Assembly: GCF_018131075.1 (NCBI RefSeq)
Contig: NZ_JAFCLS010000016.1
Coordinates: forward strand, 62,001 to 126,000
Length of the DNA: 64,000 bases
From: Bradyrhizobium sp. JYMT SZCCT0428
Lineage (GTDB): Bacteria > Pseudomonadota > Alphaproteobacteria > Rhizobiales > Xanthobacteraceae
Direction of reading: 5' to 3'
Below are positions 16,167 through 25,328 of this stretch, piece after piece. Both the position numbers and the translations under genes were made by a program. How positions within the stretch are numbered: position 1 is the first letter of the stretch; every line of letters begins with the position of its first letter. A model generated the notes under the pieces. It was not told the DNA's origin. It saw only the letters and a program-made list of their open reading frames with translations, and did not search any database.

Positions 16167-17903
16167 TTATCCGGTGCGGGCGACGCCGCTCTGCGTCGCC
16201 TCGCGCGACAGCCAGTTTGCGCCGCCGATGAGAACGCCGAGCAGAACCGTCTGCACCAGGCTGAATGCGGCGGTCTTGCCGAGATTTCCGCCTTCGTAAT
16301 AGTCGAGCAGCAGCACCGACATCACCATGGTGTTGCTGGTGTAGAGAAACAGCGACGAGCCGAGTTCGCGGATCGCCAGCACGAACAGCAGCGTCATCGA
16401 TGCGATCACGCCGGGCCGCGCCAGCGGCAGCACGATGGTCCGTATGGTGGCGAACATGCCCTTGCCGCAGACCCAGGCGGCTTCTTCCAGCTCGCGGTGG
16501 ATCTGCATGAACGAGGTCGACAGCGCCTTGACGGTGTCGGGCATGAAGCGCGCGATGAATGCCAGCGCCAGAATCCAGATCGTGCCGTAGAGCCCGCCGG
16601 GAATCCCGATCCAGGCCCATAAATAAGCGACGCCGACCACGAGGCCGGGAATCGCGACCGGCACGGTCGAGATCAGGTCGATCCAGCGCCGCCCAGTCAC
16701 CTGTGTGCGGTGAATGGTGTAGCCGATCGCAAACGCCAGCGCGCCGCCGACCACGGCCGTGATCACGCCGACCTCGACCGCATTGTAAATCGACCGCAGC
16801 GTCAGCGGATTGTCGAAGATGCTGTTGAAATGCACCATCGAGTATTGGCGCATGTCGAACAGGCTGGCGACATCGCGGATGAACATGAACTTGCGGAACG
16901 CCGCCACGATCAGCGCGAGCAGCGGCAGCACCACCACGATCAGCAGATAGACGATACCGATGGCGAACGTGAACCAGCGCCAGCGCCCGAGATCGAGGCT
17001 GCGCGGGCGGAACGCCTTGCCGGCCACCGTCGTGTAGCTGCGGCCGCTGAGCACCCTGTTCTGCAGGAACACCAGCGCGCCGGTCACCACCATCAGGATG
17101 ATCGCAACCGCGGCAGCCGTGTTGTAGAGCGGCGGCGACCAGTTGGTGAGCTTGAAGATGTAAGTCGTCAATAGCGCCAGATTGGTCGACGACCCCAGCA
17201 CCGCCGGAATGCCGTAGATGCCGAGCATCACGATGAACGACAGCAGCATGCCCGAGATGATCGCCGGCATGATCAGCGGGAACGTCACCGAGAACAATGT
17301 CGCGAACGCGCTGGCGCCGGAAATCTCGGCGGCCTCTTCCAGGCTCGGGTCCATGTTGCGCAGCGCCGAGGAAGTGAACATGTAGACGTAGGGCGCGTAA
17401 TAGATGCCGAACACGAACACCAGGCCCCACAGCGAATAGAAATCGACGCGCCAGTCGAGCCCGATCCATTTGAACATGGTGTTGATCAGGCCGGTCTTGG
17501 GCGAGCCGAGGATCGCCCAGGCCACGCCCGCGACCAGCGGCGGCGCAAACAATGGCAGGATGCTGGCGGCGGCGATAAAGCCCTTGAACGGCGTATTGGT
17601 GCGAACCACGATCCAGGAGAACAGCAATCCGATCACGACCGCGATGGCAGTGCCGCCGCCGCAGGCGATCAGCGTGTTGAGCAGCGCCTCGCCGACATTG
17701 GGATTCGCCAGGACCACGAGAAAATTCGCGATCGAAAGATGACGCAGGCTGATGCCCTCGACCACCGGGTTGGTGTCGGTGAGCGCCCCCAGCAGCAGCA
17801 TCAGGATCGGATAGATGACGAGAAAGCCGAGAATAACCAGCAGGAGCACAACCCACAGGTTGGCCCACACGCGCCGACGCATCCCCTCACTCGCGCTACG
17901 CAT
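16167..17903 (-). CDS. ABC transporter permease, fused two-domain (FbpB type)
   Basis: 578 aa from the ATG at 17903, with about twelve helices arranged as two homologous permease halves. Each half has an EAA loop: LEEAAEISGASAFATLFSVTFPL and LEEAAWVCGKGMFATIRTIVLPL. A TTG at 17987 would add 28 non-hydrophobic residues and an ATG at 17882 would remove 7; no start has a strong ribosome-binding site. It is the first gene of the importer operon and is divergent from the MFS gene. Confidence 0.83.
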   Translation of the reverse strand: MRSASEGMRRRVWANLWVVLLLVILGFLVIYPILMLLLGALTDTNPVVEGISLRHLSIANFLVVLANPNVGEALLNTLIACGGGTAIAVVIGLLFSWIVVRTNTPFKGFIAAASILPLFAPPLVAGVAWAILGSPKTGLINTMFKWIGLDWRVDFYSLWGLVFVFGIYYAPYVYMFTSSALRNMDPSLEEAAEISGASAFATLFSVTFPLIMPAIISGMLLSFIVMLGIYGIPAVLGSSTNLALLTTYIFKLTNWSPPLYNTAAAVAIILMVVTGALVFLQNRVLSGRSYTTVAGKAFRPRSLDLGRWRWFTFAIGIVYLLIVVVLPLLALIVAAFRKFMFIRDVASLFDMRQYSMVHFNSIFDNPLTLRSIYNAVEVGVITAVVGGALAFAIGYTIHRTQVTGRRWIDLISTVPVAIPGLVVGVAYLWAWIGIPGGLYGTIWILALAFIARFMPDTVKALSTSFMQIHRELEEAAWVCGKGMFATIRTIVLPLARPGVIASMTLLFVLAIRELGSSLFLYTSNTMVMSVLLLDYYEGGNLGKTAAFSLVQTVLLGVLIGGANWLSREATQSGVARTG

Positions 17904-18171
17904 CGCTTCGCCGCGCCGGCTCGCCTGTCCGTCCAAAGCGCTTCCCCTTGGCCTGCGACCGTCCGTTTTCGGATCTTGCGCCCGCAATGCGCGGCGAGCC
18001 TAGTCGATCAGACGGCAGGCGGGAAGTAGCACAAAGTCGGCGGCTCAAAATGCCGCGGAAGCCCGCCTTCGCATACGCATCATGCAACGGCGTGCCTGTG
18101 GAACATCTCGCGTCCGTAGTACACGCCCCTGAAGGGCGTTACCCGCGCCGGCCGTGGAGAGCCCGATCTCG
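17904..18171. other. Intergenic region between divergent transporters
   Basis: The 268 bases must hold the promoters of the ferric-type importer (leftward) and of the MFS gene (rightward). GGAGAG at 18156-18161 is the ribosome-binding site of the MFS gene. I see no strong operator or RNA element. Confidence 0.35.
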
Positions 18172-19566
18172 ATGTCAGAAGTTGCGACTGCCAAGCCGCC
18201 TGCCACGCCCGGTATCGACGGCTTGCCGCCGGAACTCCGGCGCTGGGCGGTCGCGGCGATCTTTACCGCGCTGGCGCTGGCCTCGCTGGATACGGCGATT
18301 GCCAACATCGCGCTGCCCGCCATCGCTGCCGACCTTCATGTCAGCCCGGCCGATGTGGTCTGGGTCGTCAATGTCTATCAGATCGCGCTGGTGGCGACGC
18401 TGCTGCCGCTCGGTGCGCTCGGCGAAATCGTCGGCCATCAGCGCATCTATATCGGCGGCCTGTTGCTGTTCACAATTGCCTCGATCGGCTGCGCGTTAGC
18501 GTGGTCGCTGCCCAGTCTGGTGGCGGCGCGGGCGCTGCAGGGGCTCGGCGCCAGCGGCATCATGGCGGTGAATGCGGCGCTGGTCCGCTACGTCTACCCA
18601 ACCCATATGCTGGGCCGCGGTTTTGGTCACAACGCGCTGGTGGTCGGCACCGCCTTCACGCTTGGACCGACGATCGCGTCCGGCATTCTGGCGCTGGGGC
18701 CCTGGCCGTGGCTGTTCGCGATCAACGTTCCGTTCGGCCTGATCGCGGTGTGGATCGGACTAAAGACGCTGCCGCCGACGCCACGCGCGACGCACGCATT
18801 CGATTTTGCGAGCGCGGCGCTGACCACAGGCTGCCTAGGCCTGTTCATCATCGGGATCGGAAGTGCGGCACACAGCGCACCACCGGCACTGGTAACGGCC
18901 GAACTGGTCGGCGCCATCATCCTCGGCTGGATCATGATGCGACGGCAGGCGGATCACCCGGCGCCGATGCTGCCGATCGATCTGTTCCGGCGGCCGATGT
19001 TTGCGCTATCGGCGGCGACGTCGGTGTGCACCTTTGCGGTTCAAGGCATCGCCTTCGTCTCGCTGCCGTTCTATTTCGAAGATGTGCTGATGCGCACCCA
19101 GGTCGAGACCGGTTTCTTCATGACGCCGTGGCCGCTGGTGGTCGCGATCATGGCGCCGATCGGCGGCCGGCTGTCCGACCGCTATCCCGTCGGCATTCTC
19201 GGCGGCATCGGCCTCGCCTTGCTGTGCGCGGGAATGGTGTTGCTGGCGACGCTGCCGGCGGATCCCGGCGTCGCCAACATCGTCTGGCGCATGGTGGTGT
19301 GCGGGATCGGATTCGGATTCTTTCAAACCCCGAATTTGCGCGCGCTGATGTCGAGCGCGCCGTCGCATCGCGGCGGCAGCGCGAGCAGCATCGTCGCGAC
19401 CGCACGGCTGACCGGGCAGACGCTGGGTGCCGCGTTCGCCGCACTGTGCTTTGCGCTCGGCGGCCACGATGGCGCGACGCTTGCCTTGGCACTCGGCGCC
19501 GGATTTGCCGCGCTCGGATGCGTGATGAGTTTCCTGCGCCTGGTGGTGAGCGCGCCGCAAGATTGA
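18172..19566 (+). CDS. MFS drug/metabolite exporter (DHA2-like)
   Basis: 464 aa multi-pass inner-membrane protein. The first helix ends LASLDTAIANIALPAIAADL, the motif D1 of DHA antiporters. The region GALGEIVGHQRIYIGG is motif A, and GLGASGIMAVNAALVRY and VVGTAFTLGPTIASGIL form motif C. GGAGAG lies 10 bases before the ATG. It has no regulator next to it, and its substrate cannot be predicted. Confidence 0.83.
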   Translation: MSEVATAKPPATPGIDGLPPELRRWAVAAIFTALALASLDTAIANIALPAIAADLHVSPADVVWVVNVYQIALVATLLPLGALGEIVGHQRIYIGGLLLFTIASIGCALAWSLPSLVAARALQGLGASGIMAVNAALVRYVYPTHMLGRGFGHNALVVGTAFTLGPTIASGILALGPWPWLFAINVPFGLIAVWIGLKTLPPTPRATHAFDFASAALTTGCLGLFIIGIGSAAHSAPPALVTAELVGAIILGWIMMRRQADHPAPMLPIDLFRRPMFALSAATSVCTFAVQGIAFVSLPFYFEDVLMRTQVETGFFMTPWPLVVAIMAPIGGRLSDRYPVGILGGIGLALLCAGMVLLATLPADPGVANIVWRMVVCGIGFGFFQTPNLRALMSSAPSHRGGSASSIVATARLTGQTLGAAFAALCFALGGHDGATLALALGAGFAALGCVMSFLRLVVSAPQD

Positions 19567-19773
19567 TGGGAGGGAATGTGCCTACAAGGCAGGCAAACCC
19601 TGGCCGAGCATGGCGAAGATGACGGCCATGTGGCGCCCTTGCCCGCACGAAACCCCGGTCCGTCAATTTTCTTCCGCGCTGCAAACGCATTTTCTTGATT
19701 TGAACTATTCCAGATTGCGGTCCAGTGTCCCCGCCGGGTTCAATTGATGAATTGAGCTAACAGGGGAAACGCG
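19567..19773. other. Promoter region of the Mo-hydroxylase/sox block
   Basis: 207 bases with no gene. A dyad at 19740-19755 and the ribosome-binding site CAGGGGAAA just before 19774 are the only elements I can point to. Confidence 0.4.
19740..19755. promoter_or_regulatory. Inverted repeat before the Mo-hydroxylase genes
   Basis: TCAATT-GATG-AATTGA is a perfect 6+4+6 dyad, 19 bases upstream of the first gene. It could be an operator or part of the leader; no other copy was found in the window. Confidence 0.35.
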
Positions 19774-20226
19774 ATGGCAAACCTCACTATCAACGGCAAA
19801 TCAATCAATGTGGACGTCGAGGACGACACCCCGCTGCTATGGGCGATCCGGGAGAACGTCGGACTGACCGGCACCAAATACGGCTGCGGCATTGCACAAT
19901 GCGGGGCCTGCACGATCCATATTGACGGCGTCGCAATGCGCTCCTGCGGCATCTCGGTCAGCGAAGCCGTCGGCAAGCAGATCACCACGATCGAAGGTCT
20001 GGCCGCCAGCGATGGCGCACTGCACAAGGTGCAGCAGGCCTGGATCAAGAACGACGTGCCACAGTGCGGCTATTGCCAGACCGGCATGATCATGGCGGTG
20101 GCGGCGCTGCTCAAGGACAAGCCGAAGCCGACCGACAAGGATATCGACGAGACCATCACCAATATCTGCCGCTGCGGCACCTTCCAACAGGTGCGCGAGG
20201 CAATCCACGCCGCCGCGAACGCTTGA
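19774..20226 (+). CDS. [2Fe-2S] subunit of a Mo-hydroxylase (IorA/CoxS-like)
   Basis: 150 aa. The plant-type cluster is [18 protein letters not shown], with the fourth Cys in MRSCGI, and the second cluster is [11 protein letters not shown] with ICRCGTF. It passes electrons from the Mo centre of the next gene product to an acceptor, here probably the c-type cytochrome at 22489. CAGGGGAAA precedes the ATG. It starts a collinear run of eight genes leading into soxA. Confidence 0.88.
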   Translation: MANLTINGKSINVDVEDDTPLLWAIRENVGLTGTKYGCGIAQCGACTIHIDGVAMRSCGISVSEAVGKQITTIEGLAASDGALHKVQQAWIKNDVPQCGYCQTGMIMAVAALLKDKPKPTDKDIDETITNICRCGTFQQVREAIHAAANA

Positions 20227-20236
20227 GGGGGATGTC

Positions 20237-22429
20237 ATGAACAAGCACATCACACCTGCACTCAGCCGCCGCGCCTTCGTCATCGGCACCGCCGCTGCCG
20301 GCGCCGGCCTCGCGGTCGGTCTCGACATCCCCTTCGGTGGCCCCACCGTGGTCCGCGCCGCCGATGGATCGCCTGAGGTCAACGTCTGGGTGGTGATCCG
20401 CCCCGACGACACCGTCGTGATCCGCATCGCCCGTTCGGAGATGGGACAGGGCACGCTCACCGGCCTCGCCCAGCTCGTCGCCGAAGAACTCGAATGCGAC
20501 TGGTCGAAGGTCACCACCGAATATCCGACACCGGGTCAAAGTGTCGCACGCAAGCGGGCCTGGGGCGATTTTTCGACCGGCGGCAGCCGCGGCATCCGCA
20601 CCTCGCAGGACTACGTCCGCAAGGGTGGCGCCACCGCGCGCATGATGCTGGTCCAGGCCGCTGCCAATGAGTGGAAGGTGCCGGTTTCGGAATGCACCGC
20701 CGCCAACAGCACCATCACGCACACGCCGTCGGGCAAGAAGACGACCTACGGCAAGGTCGTGGAAGCCGCAGCCAAGCTGTCGCCTCCCGCCGATGCCGAC
20801 GTCAAGCTGAAGGATCCGAAGGACTGGAAAATTGCCGGCAAGGGCGTGCTGCGGCTCGATACCGCCGACAAGACCACCGGCAAGATGATGTACGGCATCG
20901 ACGTCAAGCTGCCGGGAATGCTGAACGCCGCGCTGAAGGATTGCCCGGTCTTCGGCGGCAAGCTGAAGAGCTATGACGAAGCCAAGGTCATGGGCATGAA
21001 GGGCGTCAAGAAGGTGGTGCGGGTCAACGACTCCACCGTCGCCGTCGTCGCCGACACCTGGTGGCACGCCAAGACCGCGCTCGACGCGCTGCCGATCGTC
21101 TGGGACGAAGGCGAGAACGCCAAGGTGTCGAGCGAATCGATCGCCAAGTGGCTGGCCGAGGGCCTCGACAATTCGCAGCCCGCTTTCATCGGCAACCAGA
21201 ACGGCGATGCCAAAGCCGCCATCACCGGCGCCGCCAAAAAGATCGAGGCGGTGTACAACTATCCCTACCAGAACCACGCCGCGATGGAGCCGCTCAACGC
21301 CACCGCGCTCTACACACCCGACAAGTGCGAGGTCTGGACCGGAACGCAGAACGGCGAAGCGGCATTCGCCGCGGTGATGGAAACCTCCGGCCTGCCTGCC
21401 GACAAATGCGAGGTTCACAAGCTGATCCTCGGTGGCGGCTTCGGCCGTCGCGGCATGACCGACTATGTCCGGCAGGCCGTCTCCATCGCCAAGCAGATGC
21501 CGGGCACGCCGATCAAGCTGTTGTGGTCACGCGAAGACGACATGCAGCACGGCACCTATCATCCGGTCACCCAATGCAAGCTGACCGGCGCCTTCGACAA
21601 GGACAACAATCTGACGGCGCTGCATGTCCGGATCTCCGGCCAATCCATCCTGTTCACCGTGCGTCCGGCGGCACTGGTCAACGGCATGGACACCGCGGCA
21701 TTCCAGGGCCTCGCGCCCACCGGCGACTGGGCGATCGGGTACAGTTTTCCGAACCTGCTGGTCGAACATTCGATGCGCAACCCTCACGTCCCGCCGGGCT
21801 TCTGGCGAGGCGTCAACGTCAATCAGAACGCGATCTATCTCGAATGCTTCATCGACGAGCTGGCGCATTCGGTCGGCGAAGATCCGGTCGCGTTCCGCCG
21901 CAAGTTGATGGGCAAGCATCCCAAGCACCTCGCCGTGCTCAATGCGGTGGCCGAAAAAGTCGGCTGGGACAAGCCGCCGCCAAAGGGCGTGTACCGCGGC
22001 ATCTGCCAGCACATGGGCTACGGCAGCTACGTCGCCGGTGCCGCCGAAATCTCGGTGACCGACGGCAACAAGATCAAGGTGCACCGCATCGTCGCGTCCA
22101 CCGATCCCGGCCACGTCGTCAATCCGGCGCAGATCGAGCGCCAGATTGCAGGCTCGTTCGTCTATGGCCTGTCCGCGTTGTTCTACGGCAATTGCACCGT
22201 CAAGGACGGCCGCATCGAGCAATCCAACTTCGACACCTACAATTCGATGCGGATCGCGGAGATGCCGAAGGTGGAGTCGGTCATCGTGCCGAGCGGCGGC
22301 TTCTGGGGCGGCGTCGGCGAACCGACGATCTGCGTCGCAGCGCCCGCCGTGCTCAATGCGTATTTCGCGGCAACGGGAAAACGCATCCGCTCAGTGCCGC
22401 TGAAGGATCAGGATATCAGCTTCGCCTGA
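20237..22429 (+). CDS. Molybdopterin-binding subunit, xanthine dehydrogenase family (IorB-like)
   Basis: 730 aa. A Tat signal SRRAFVIGTAAAGAG shows that the holoenzyme is exported already folded. The Mo-cofactor domain shows GGGFGRRG and, near the C-terminus, GGVGEPTICVAAPAVLNA, which holds the catalytic Glu. The family includes isoquinoline 1-oxidoreductase and membrane-linked aldehyde dehydrogenases that use cytochrome c. It lies 10 bases after its [2Fe-2S] subunit. The substrate is unknown. Its place directly before a sox block raises the possibility of an organosulfur or aldehyde substrate, which is speculation. Confidence 0.87.
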   Translation: MNKHITPALSRRAFVIGTAAAGAGLAVGLDIPFGGPTVVRAADGSPEVNVWVVIRPDDTVVIRIARSEMGQGTLTGLAQLVAEELECDWSKVTTEYPTPGQSVARKRAWGDFSTGGSRGIRTSQDYVRKGGATARMMLVQAAANEWKVPVSECTAANSTITHTPSGKKTTYGKVVEAAAKLSPPADADVKLKDPKDWKIAGKGVLRLDTADKTTGKMMYGIDVKLPGMLNAALKDCPVFGGKLKSYDEAKVMGMKGVKKVVRVNDSTVAVVADTWWHAKTALDALPIVWDEGENAKVSSESIAKWLAEGLDNSQPAFIGNQNGDAKAAITGAAKKIEAVYNYPYQNHAAMEPLNATALYTPDKCEVWTGTQNGEAAFAAVMETSGLPADKCEVHKLILGGGFGRRGMTDYVRQAVSIAKQMPGTPIKLLWSREDDMQHGTYHPVTQCKLTGAFDKDNNLTALHVRISGQSILFTVRPAALVNGMDTAAFQGLAPTGDWAIGYSFPNLLVEHSMRNPHVPPGFWRGVNVNQNAIYLECFIDELAHSVGEDPVAFRRKLMGKHPKHLAVLNAVAEKVGWDKPPPKGVYRGICQHMGYGSYVAGAAEISVTDGNKIKVHRIVASTDPGHVVNPAQIERQIAGSFVYGLSALFYGNCTVKDGRIEQSNFDTYNSMRIAEMPKVESVIVPSGGFWGGVGEPTICVAAPAVLNAYFAATGKRIRSVPLKDQDISFA

Positions 22430-22437
22430 CAAATTGG

Positions 22438-22461
22438 GCGGCGGCCTTCACCGGCCGCCGC
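22438..22461 (+). promoter_or_regulatory. Intercistronic hairpin
   Basis: GCGGCGGCC, a 6-base loop and GGCCGCCGC make a perfect 9-bp stem 9 bases after the Mo-subunit stop and 27 bases before the cytochrome gene. No U-tract follows, so it looks like an mRNA-stability or partial-termination element that could lower or separate expression of the sox part. Confidence 0.5.
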
Positions 22462-22488
22462 TCCACCAACCCTTTCGGATATAAGCTG

Positions 22489-22785
22489 ATGAAAACGTTT
22501 TGCGTTGCCATCGGAATTGCAACGGTCGCGGCGTCGAGTTCGCCGCTGCTGGCGGCTTCTGTCCCTCCGCCCGGCGCTGCGGCCTGTTCCGGCTGTCACG
22601 CCGCAGGAACCGTGCCGGCCTCGCCGGTTTCGCGGCTGTACGGCCGTGACGCCGGCGACATCATGACCGCGATGACGGGCTTCCGCGACGGATCGCTTCC
22701 CGCCACGGTGATGACCCGCATCGCCAAAGGCTTCTCCGACGACGAGCTGCGCGCGATTGCGGCGTGGCTCGCGGCACAGAAGTAA
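22489..22785 (+). CDS. fccA: Small class I cytochrome c (flavocytochrome c haem subunit-like)
   Basis: 98 aa. A signal peptide [23 protein letters not shown] is followed by one haem-c site ACSGCH. The distal Met is probably in the [11 protein letters not shown]-type region (DIMTAMTGF). It is directly followed by an FccB-type flavoprotein, so the pair probably forms a periplasmic flavocytochrome c sulfide dehydrogenase. It could also take electrons from the upstream Mo-hydroxylase. The gene symbol is a functional guess from context. Confidence 0.72.
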   Translation: MKTFCVAIGIATVAASSSPLLAASVPPPGAAACSGCHAAGTVPASPVSRLYGRDAGDIMTAMTGFRDGSLPATVMTRIAKGFSDDELRAIAAWLAAQK

Positions 22786-22796
22786 GGGGCGCTATT

Positions 22797-24077
22797 ATGG
22801 GCATCAACCATCGCATGAGCCGCCGGGAATTCGTTGGCGGCGGTGCTGCCGCCGTGACGGCGCTAACGCTTCCGCTGCCCGCATTCGCACAAGCCGCGGC
22901 GCGCGTCGTCGTGATCGGCGGCGGCTTCGGCGGCGCGAGTTGCGCCCGCGCCCTGAAACAGGTCGACCCGAAACTGCAGGTAACACTGGTCGAACCGAAC
23001 CGGACCTTCACCGCCTGCCCGTTCAGCAACAACGTGATCGCCGGACTGCGTTCGCTCGAGGAACAGCAATTCGGCTATGACAAGATCGCCGCCGGCGGCG
23101 TCACCGTGGTGGCGCAGGCGGCAACGGCGATCGATGCCAACGCGCGGACCGTTGGGCTCGCCGACGGCACGTCGCTCGCCTACGACCGGCTGGTCCTGTC
23201 TCCCGGCGTCGATCTGCGTTTCGAAGCGCTGCCGGGCTACGACGAAACCGCCGCTGCAAAGATGCCGCACGCCTGGAAAGCGGGCGAGCAGACGCTGCTG
23301 CTGCGCAAGCAACTCGAAGCCATGGACGATGGCGGCCTTGTCGTGATCGCCGCGCCCGCCAACCCGTTCCGCTGCCCGCCTGGGCCCTACGAACGCGCCT
23401 GTCTGATCGCGCACTATCTGAAAACCAAGAAGCCCCGTTCGAAGCTGATCATCCTCGACGCCAAGGACACCTTCTCCAAGCAGCGGCTGTTCCAGAACGC
23501 CTGGAAGGAACTCTATCCGGGAATGATCGAATGGGTGTCGCTGTCACAGGGCGGCAAGGTGAACTCCGTCGACCCGGCGACCAACACGCTGATTACCGAT
23601 TTCGGCAACCACACCGCGCAGGTGGCGAACGTCATTCCGCCGCAGCGCGCCGGACGCATCGCCACCATCGCTGGCGCCACCGACAATACCGGCTGGTGCG
23701 CGATCGATCCCGTCACTTTCGAATCCAAATCGGCGCCGAACATCCACGTCATCGGCGATGCCTGTATTGCCGGCTCGATGCCGAAATCCGCGTTCTCCGC
23801 GAATTCCCAGGCCAAGGCTTGCGCGAGCGCTGTCGCCACGCTGATCGCGGGCCGGGCGCCCGAGGCGCCGAAGCTGATCAACACCTGCTACAGTCTGGCG
23901 GCCCCCGGCTACGGCTTCTCGGTCGCCGGCGTCTACCAGCCGAAGAACGGGCTGTTCACCGACGTCGAAGGCGCCGGCGGCGTCAGCCCGGCGGATGTGC
24001 CGCGCGACTTCCGCGCGCGCGAGGCCGACTATGCGAATTCCTGGTTCGCGACCATCACGGCGGAAGTCTTTGGCTAG
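22797..24077 (+). CDS. fccB: Flavocytochrome c sulfide dehydrogenase flavoprotein (FccB/SoxF-like)
   Basis: 426 aa. A Tat signal [14 protein letters not shown] is followed by the FAD Rossmann motif [17 protein letters not shown]. The first redox Cys lies in [13 protein letters not shown] and the second near [16 protein letters not shown]; the C-terminal FAD-binding stretch is [28 protein letters not shown]. This is the FCSD-flavin-binding architecture that oxidises sulfide to sulfur or polysulfide in the periplasm. AAGGGG lies 7 bases before the ATG at 22797. It is flanked by fccA and soxX. Confidence 0.85.
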   Translation: MGINHRMSRREFVGGGAAAVTALTLPLPAFAQAAARVVVIGGGFGGASCARALKQVDPKLQVTLVEPNRTFTACPFSNNVIAGLRSLEEQQFGYDKIAAGGVTVVAQAATAIDANARTVGLADGTSLAYDRLVLSPGVDLRFEALPGYDETAAAKMPHAWKAGEQTLLLRKQLEAMDDGGLVVIAAPANPFRCPPGPYERACLIAHYLKTKKPRSKLIILDAKDTFSKQRLFQNAWKELYPGMIEWVSLSQGGKVNSVDPATNTLITDFGNHTAQVANVIPPQRAGRIATIAGATDNTGWCAIDPVTFESKSAPNIHVIGDACIAGSMPKSAFSANSQAKACASAVATLIAGRAPEAPKLINTCYSLAAPGYGFSVAGVYQPKNGLFTDVEGAGGVSPADVPRDFRAREADYANSWFATITAEVFG

Positions 24078-24084
24078 GCTTCGC

Positions 24085-24522
24085 ATGTCGGGTCCGATCC
24101 TTGCGGGCGCACTGCTCGCTTTGCCCGGCCTCGCTGCCGCGCAAGAGCTGCGAGGCTATGCCGTGACCGGCGATGCCATTGCGAAGTCGCTGACCGGCGC
24201 GCCCGGCGATCCCGCGCGTGGACGAACAACCCTCCTCAACCGCCAAAGCACCTGCATCCTCTGCCACAACGGACCGTTTCCGGAGGAGAAGTTTCAGGGC
24301 GATCTGGCCCCCAACCTCGTCGGCTCCGGCAGCCGCTGGTCGGAGGGGCAGTTGCGGCTGCGGCTGGTGGACGCGAGCCGCCTCAATGAAGCGACGATCA
24401 TGCCGTCCTATTATCGCGTGGACGGCCTGCATCGTGTTGGTCCGGCGTGGCGCGGCAAGCCGATCCTGTCGGCGGAACAGATCGAAGATATCGTGGCTTA
24501 TCTGGTGACGCTGCGCGAATAG
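24085..24522 (+). CDS. soxX: SoxX, monohaem cytochrome c of the SoxXA complex
   Basis: 145 aa. A signal peptide (MSGPILAGALLALPGLAAA) is followed by one haem-c site CILCHNG, the conserved DLAPNLVGSGSRWSEGQLRLRLVD, and the axial Met in TIMPSYY. SoxX pairs with SoxA to attach thiosulfate to the SoxY carrier. I use the ATG at 24085; a TTG at 24070 overlapping the fccB stop is possible. It lies in a collinear block with soxY, soxZ and soxA. Confidence 0.88.
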   Translation: MSGPILAGALLALPGLAAAQELRGYAVTGDAIAKSLTGAPGDPARGRTTLLNRQSTCILCHNGPFPEEKFQGDLAPNLVGSGSRWSEGQLRLRLVDASRLNEATIMPSYYRVDGLHRVGPAWRGKPILSAEQIEDIVAYLVTLRE

Positions 24523-24531
24523 GAAGTGACG

Positions 24532-25008
24532 ATGCAACACAAGGATTCCACACGCCGCCAGTTCCTCGGCCTCGCCGGTGGCGCGGCCGTGCTCGGGGCC
24601 GTCCCGATCGTAACGTTGCGGCCGGGCGAAGCGACGCCCGCCGAACTCGCATCCGCGATCCGCAGCGTCACCAATGGCGCGCAAGTGCGCACCGGCAAGG
24701 TCAAGCTCGACGTGCCGCCGCTGGTCGAGAACGGCAACACCGTGTCGCTGACCGTCAACGTCGCAAGCCCGATGGCGCCGGAGGATCACGTCCGCAGCAT
24801 CCACATCTTCAACGAGAAGAACCCGCAGCCCAATATCGGCAATTTCCATCTCGGCCCGCATGCCGGCCGCGCGCAGGTATCCACGCGCATTCGCCTCGCC
24901 GACAGCCAGAAGATCGTCGCCATCGCGCGATTGTCCGACGGCTCGTTCTGGTCGGCCAGCGCCGACGTCGTGGTGACGCTGGCGGCCTGCACTGATGAGG
25001 TGATCTGA
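24532..25008 (+). CDS. soxY: SoxY-type sulfur carrier with atypical C-terminus
   Basis: 158 aa. A Tat signal DSTRRQFLGLAGGAAVLG leads into an Ig-like carrier domain with IHIFNEKNPQPNIGNFHLGPHAGRAQVSTRIRLADSQKI, clearly SoxY. Canonical SoxY ends in a flexible GGCGG arm whose Cys carries the substrate. Here the end is VVVTLAACTDEVI: a single Cys is present, but the glycines are missing and five residues follow it. AGGAAG lies before the ATG. The stop overlaps the soxZ start. Confidence 0.87.
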   Translation: MQHKDSTRRQFLGLAGGAAVLGAVPIVTLRPGEATPAELASAIRSVTNGAQVRTGKVKLDVPPLVENGNTVSLTVNVASPMAPEDHVRSIHIFNEKNPQPNIGNFHLGPHAGRAQVSTRIRLADSQKIVAIARLSDGSFWSASADVVVTLAACTDEVI

Positions 25009-25328
25009 TGGCCTCCGCGCTGATCAACGTTCCCGCCAAGGCCAAACGCGGCGACATCATCGAGATCAAGACGCTGATGTCGCACATCATGGAAACCGGT
25101 TATCGGCATACCGCCACCGGCGAGGTGGTGCCGCGCGATATCATCACGAGTTTTGCCTGCCGCTATAACGGCACCGAGATTTTTCGCGCTGATCTGTTTC
25201 CTGCGATCGCCGCCAACCCGTTCATCACCTTCTTCACCACGGCGACCGCGAGCGGCAAGTTCGAGTTCGAATGGATCGGCGATAACGGCTTTTCCGAAAC
25301 CGCGTCGGCCTCGATCACAGTCGAATGA
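25008..25328 (+). CDS. soxZ: SoxZ, partner of the SoxYZ carrier
   Basis: 106 aa Ig-like protein without signal peptide, exported with SoxY. Recognised by KAKRGDIIEIKTLMSHIMETGYRH, followed by PRDIITSFACRYNG and FFTTATASGKFEFEWIGDNG. The ATG overlaps the soxY stop by one base (TGATG), showing translational coupling. The stop overlaps the soxA start (ATGA). Confidence 0.9.
   Translation: MASALINVPAKAKRGDIIEIKTLMSHIMETGYRHTATGEVVPRDIITSFACRYNGTEIFRADLFPAIAANPFITFFTTATASGKFEFEWIGDNGFSETASASITVE

Noticed and set aside
16141-17868. 575-codon second frame on the same strand as the fused permease
   Set aside because: The permease frame has two EAA loops and regular helices; this one is a frame-shifted Arg/His-rich shadow.
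15113-17903. Naming the importer firmly as an iron(III) transporter
   Set aside because: The fold family fits, but FbpA-type iron ligands are not evident in the binding protein and no siderophore or Fur-type element is near.
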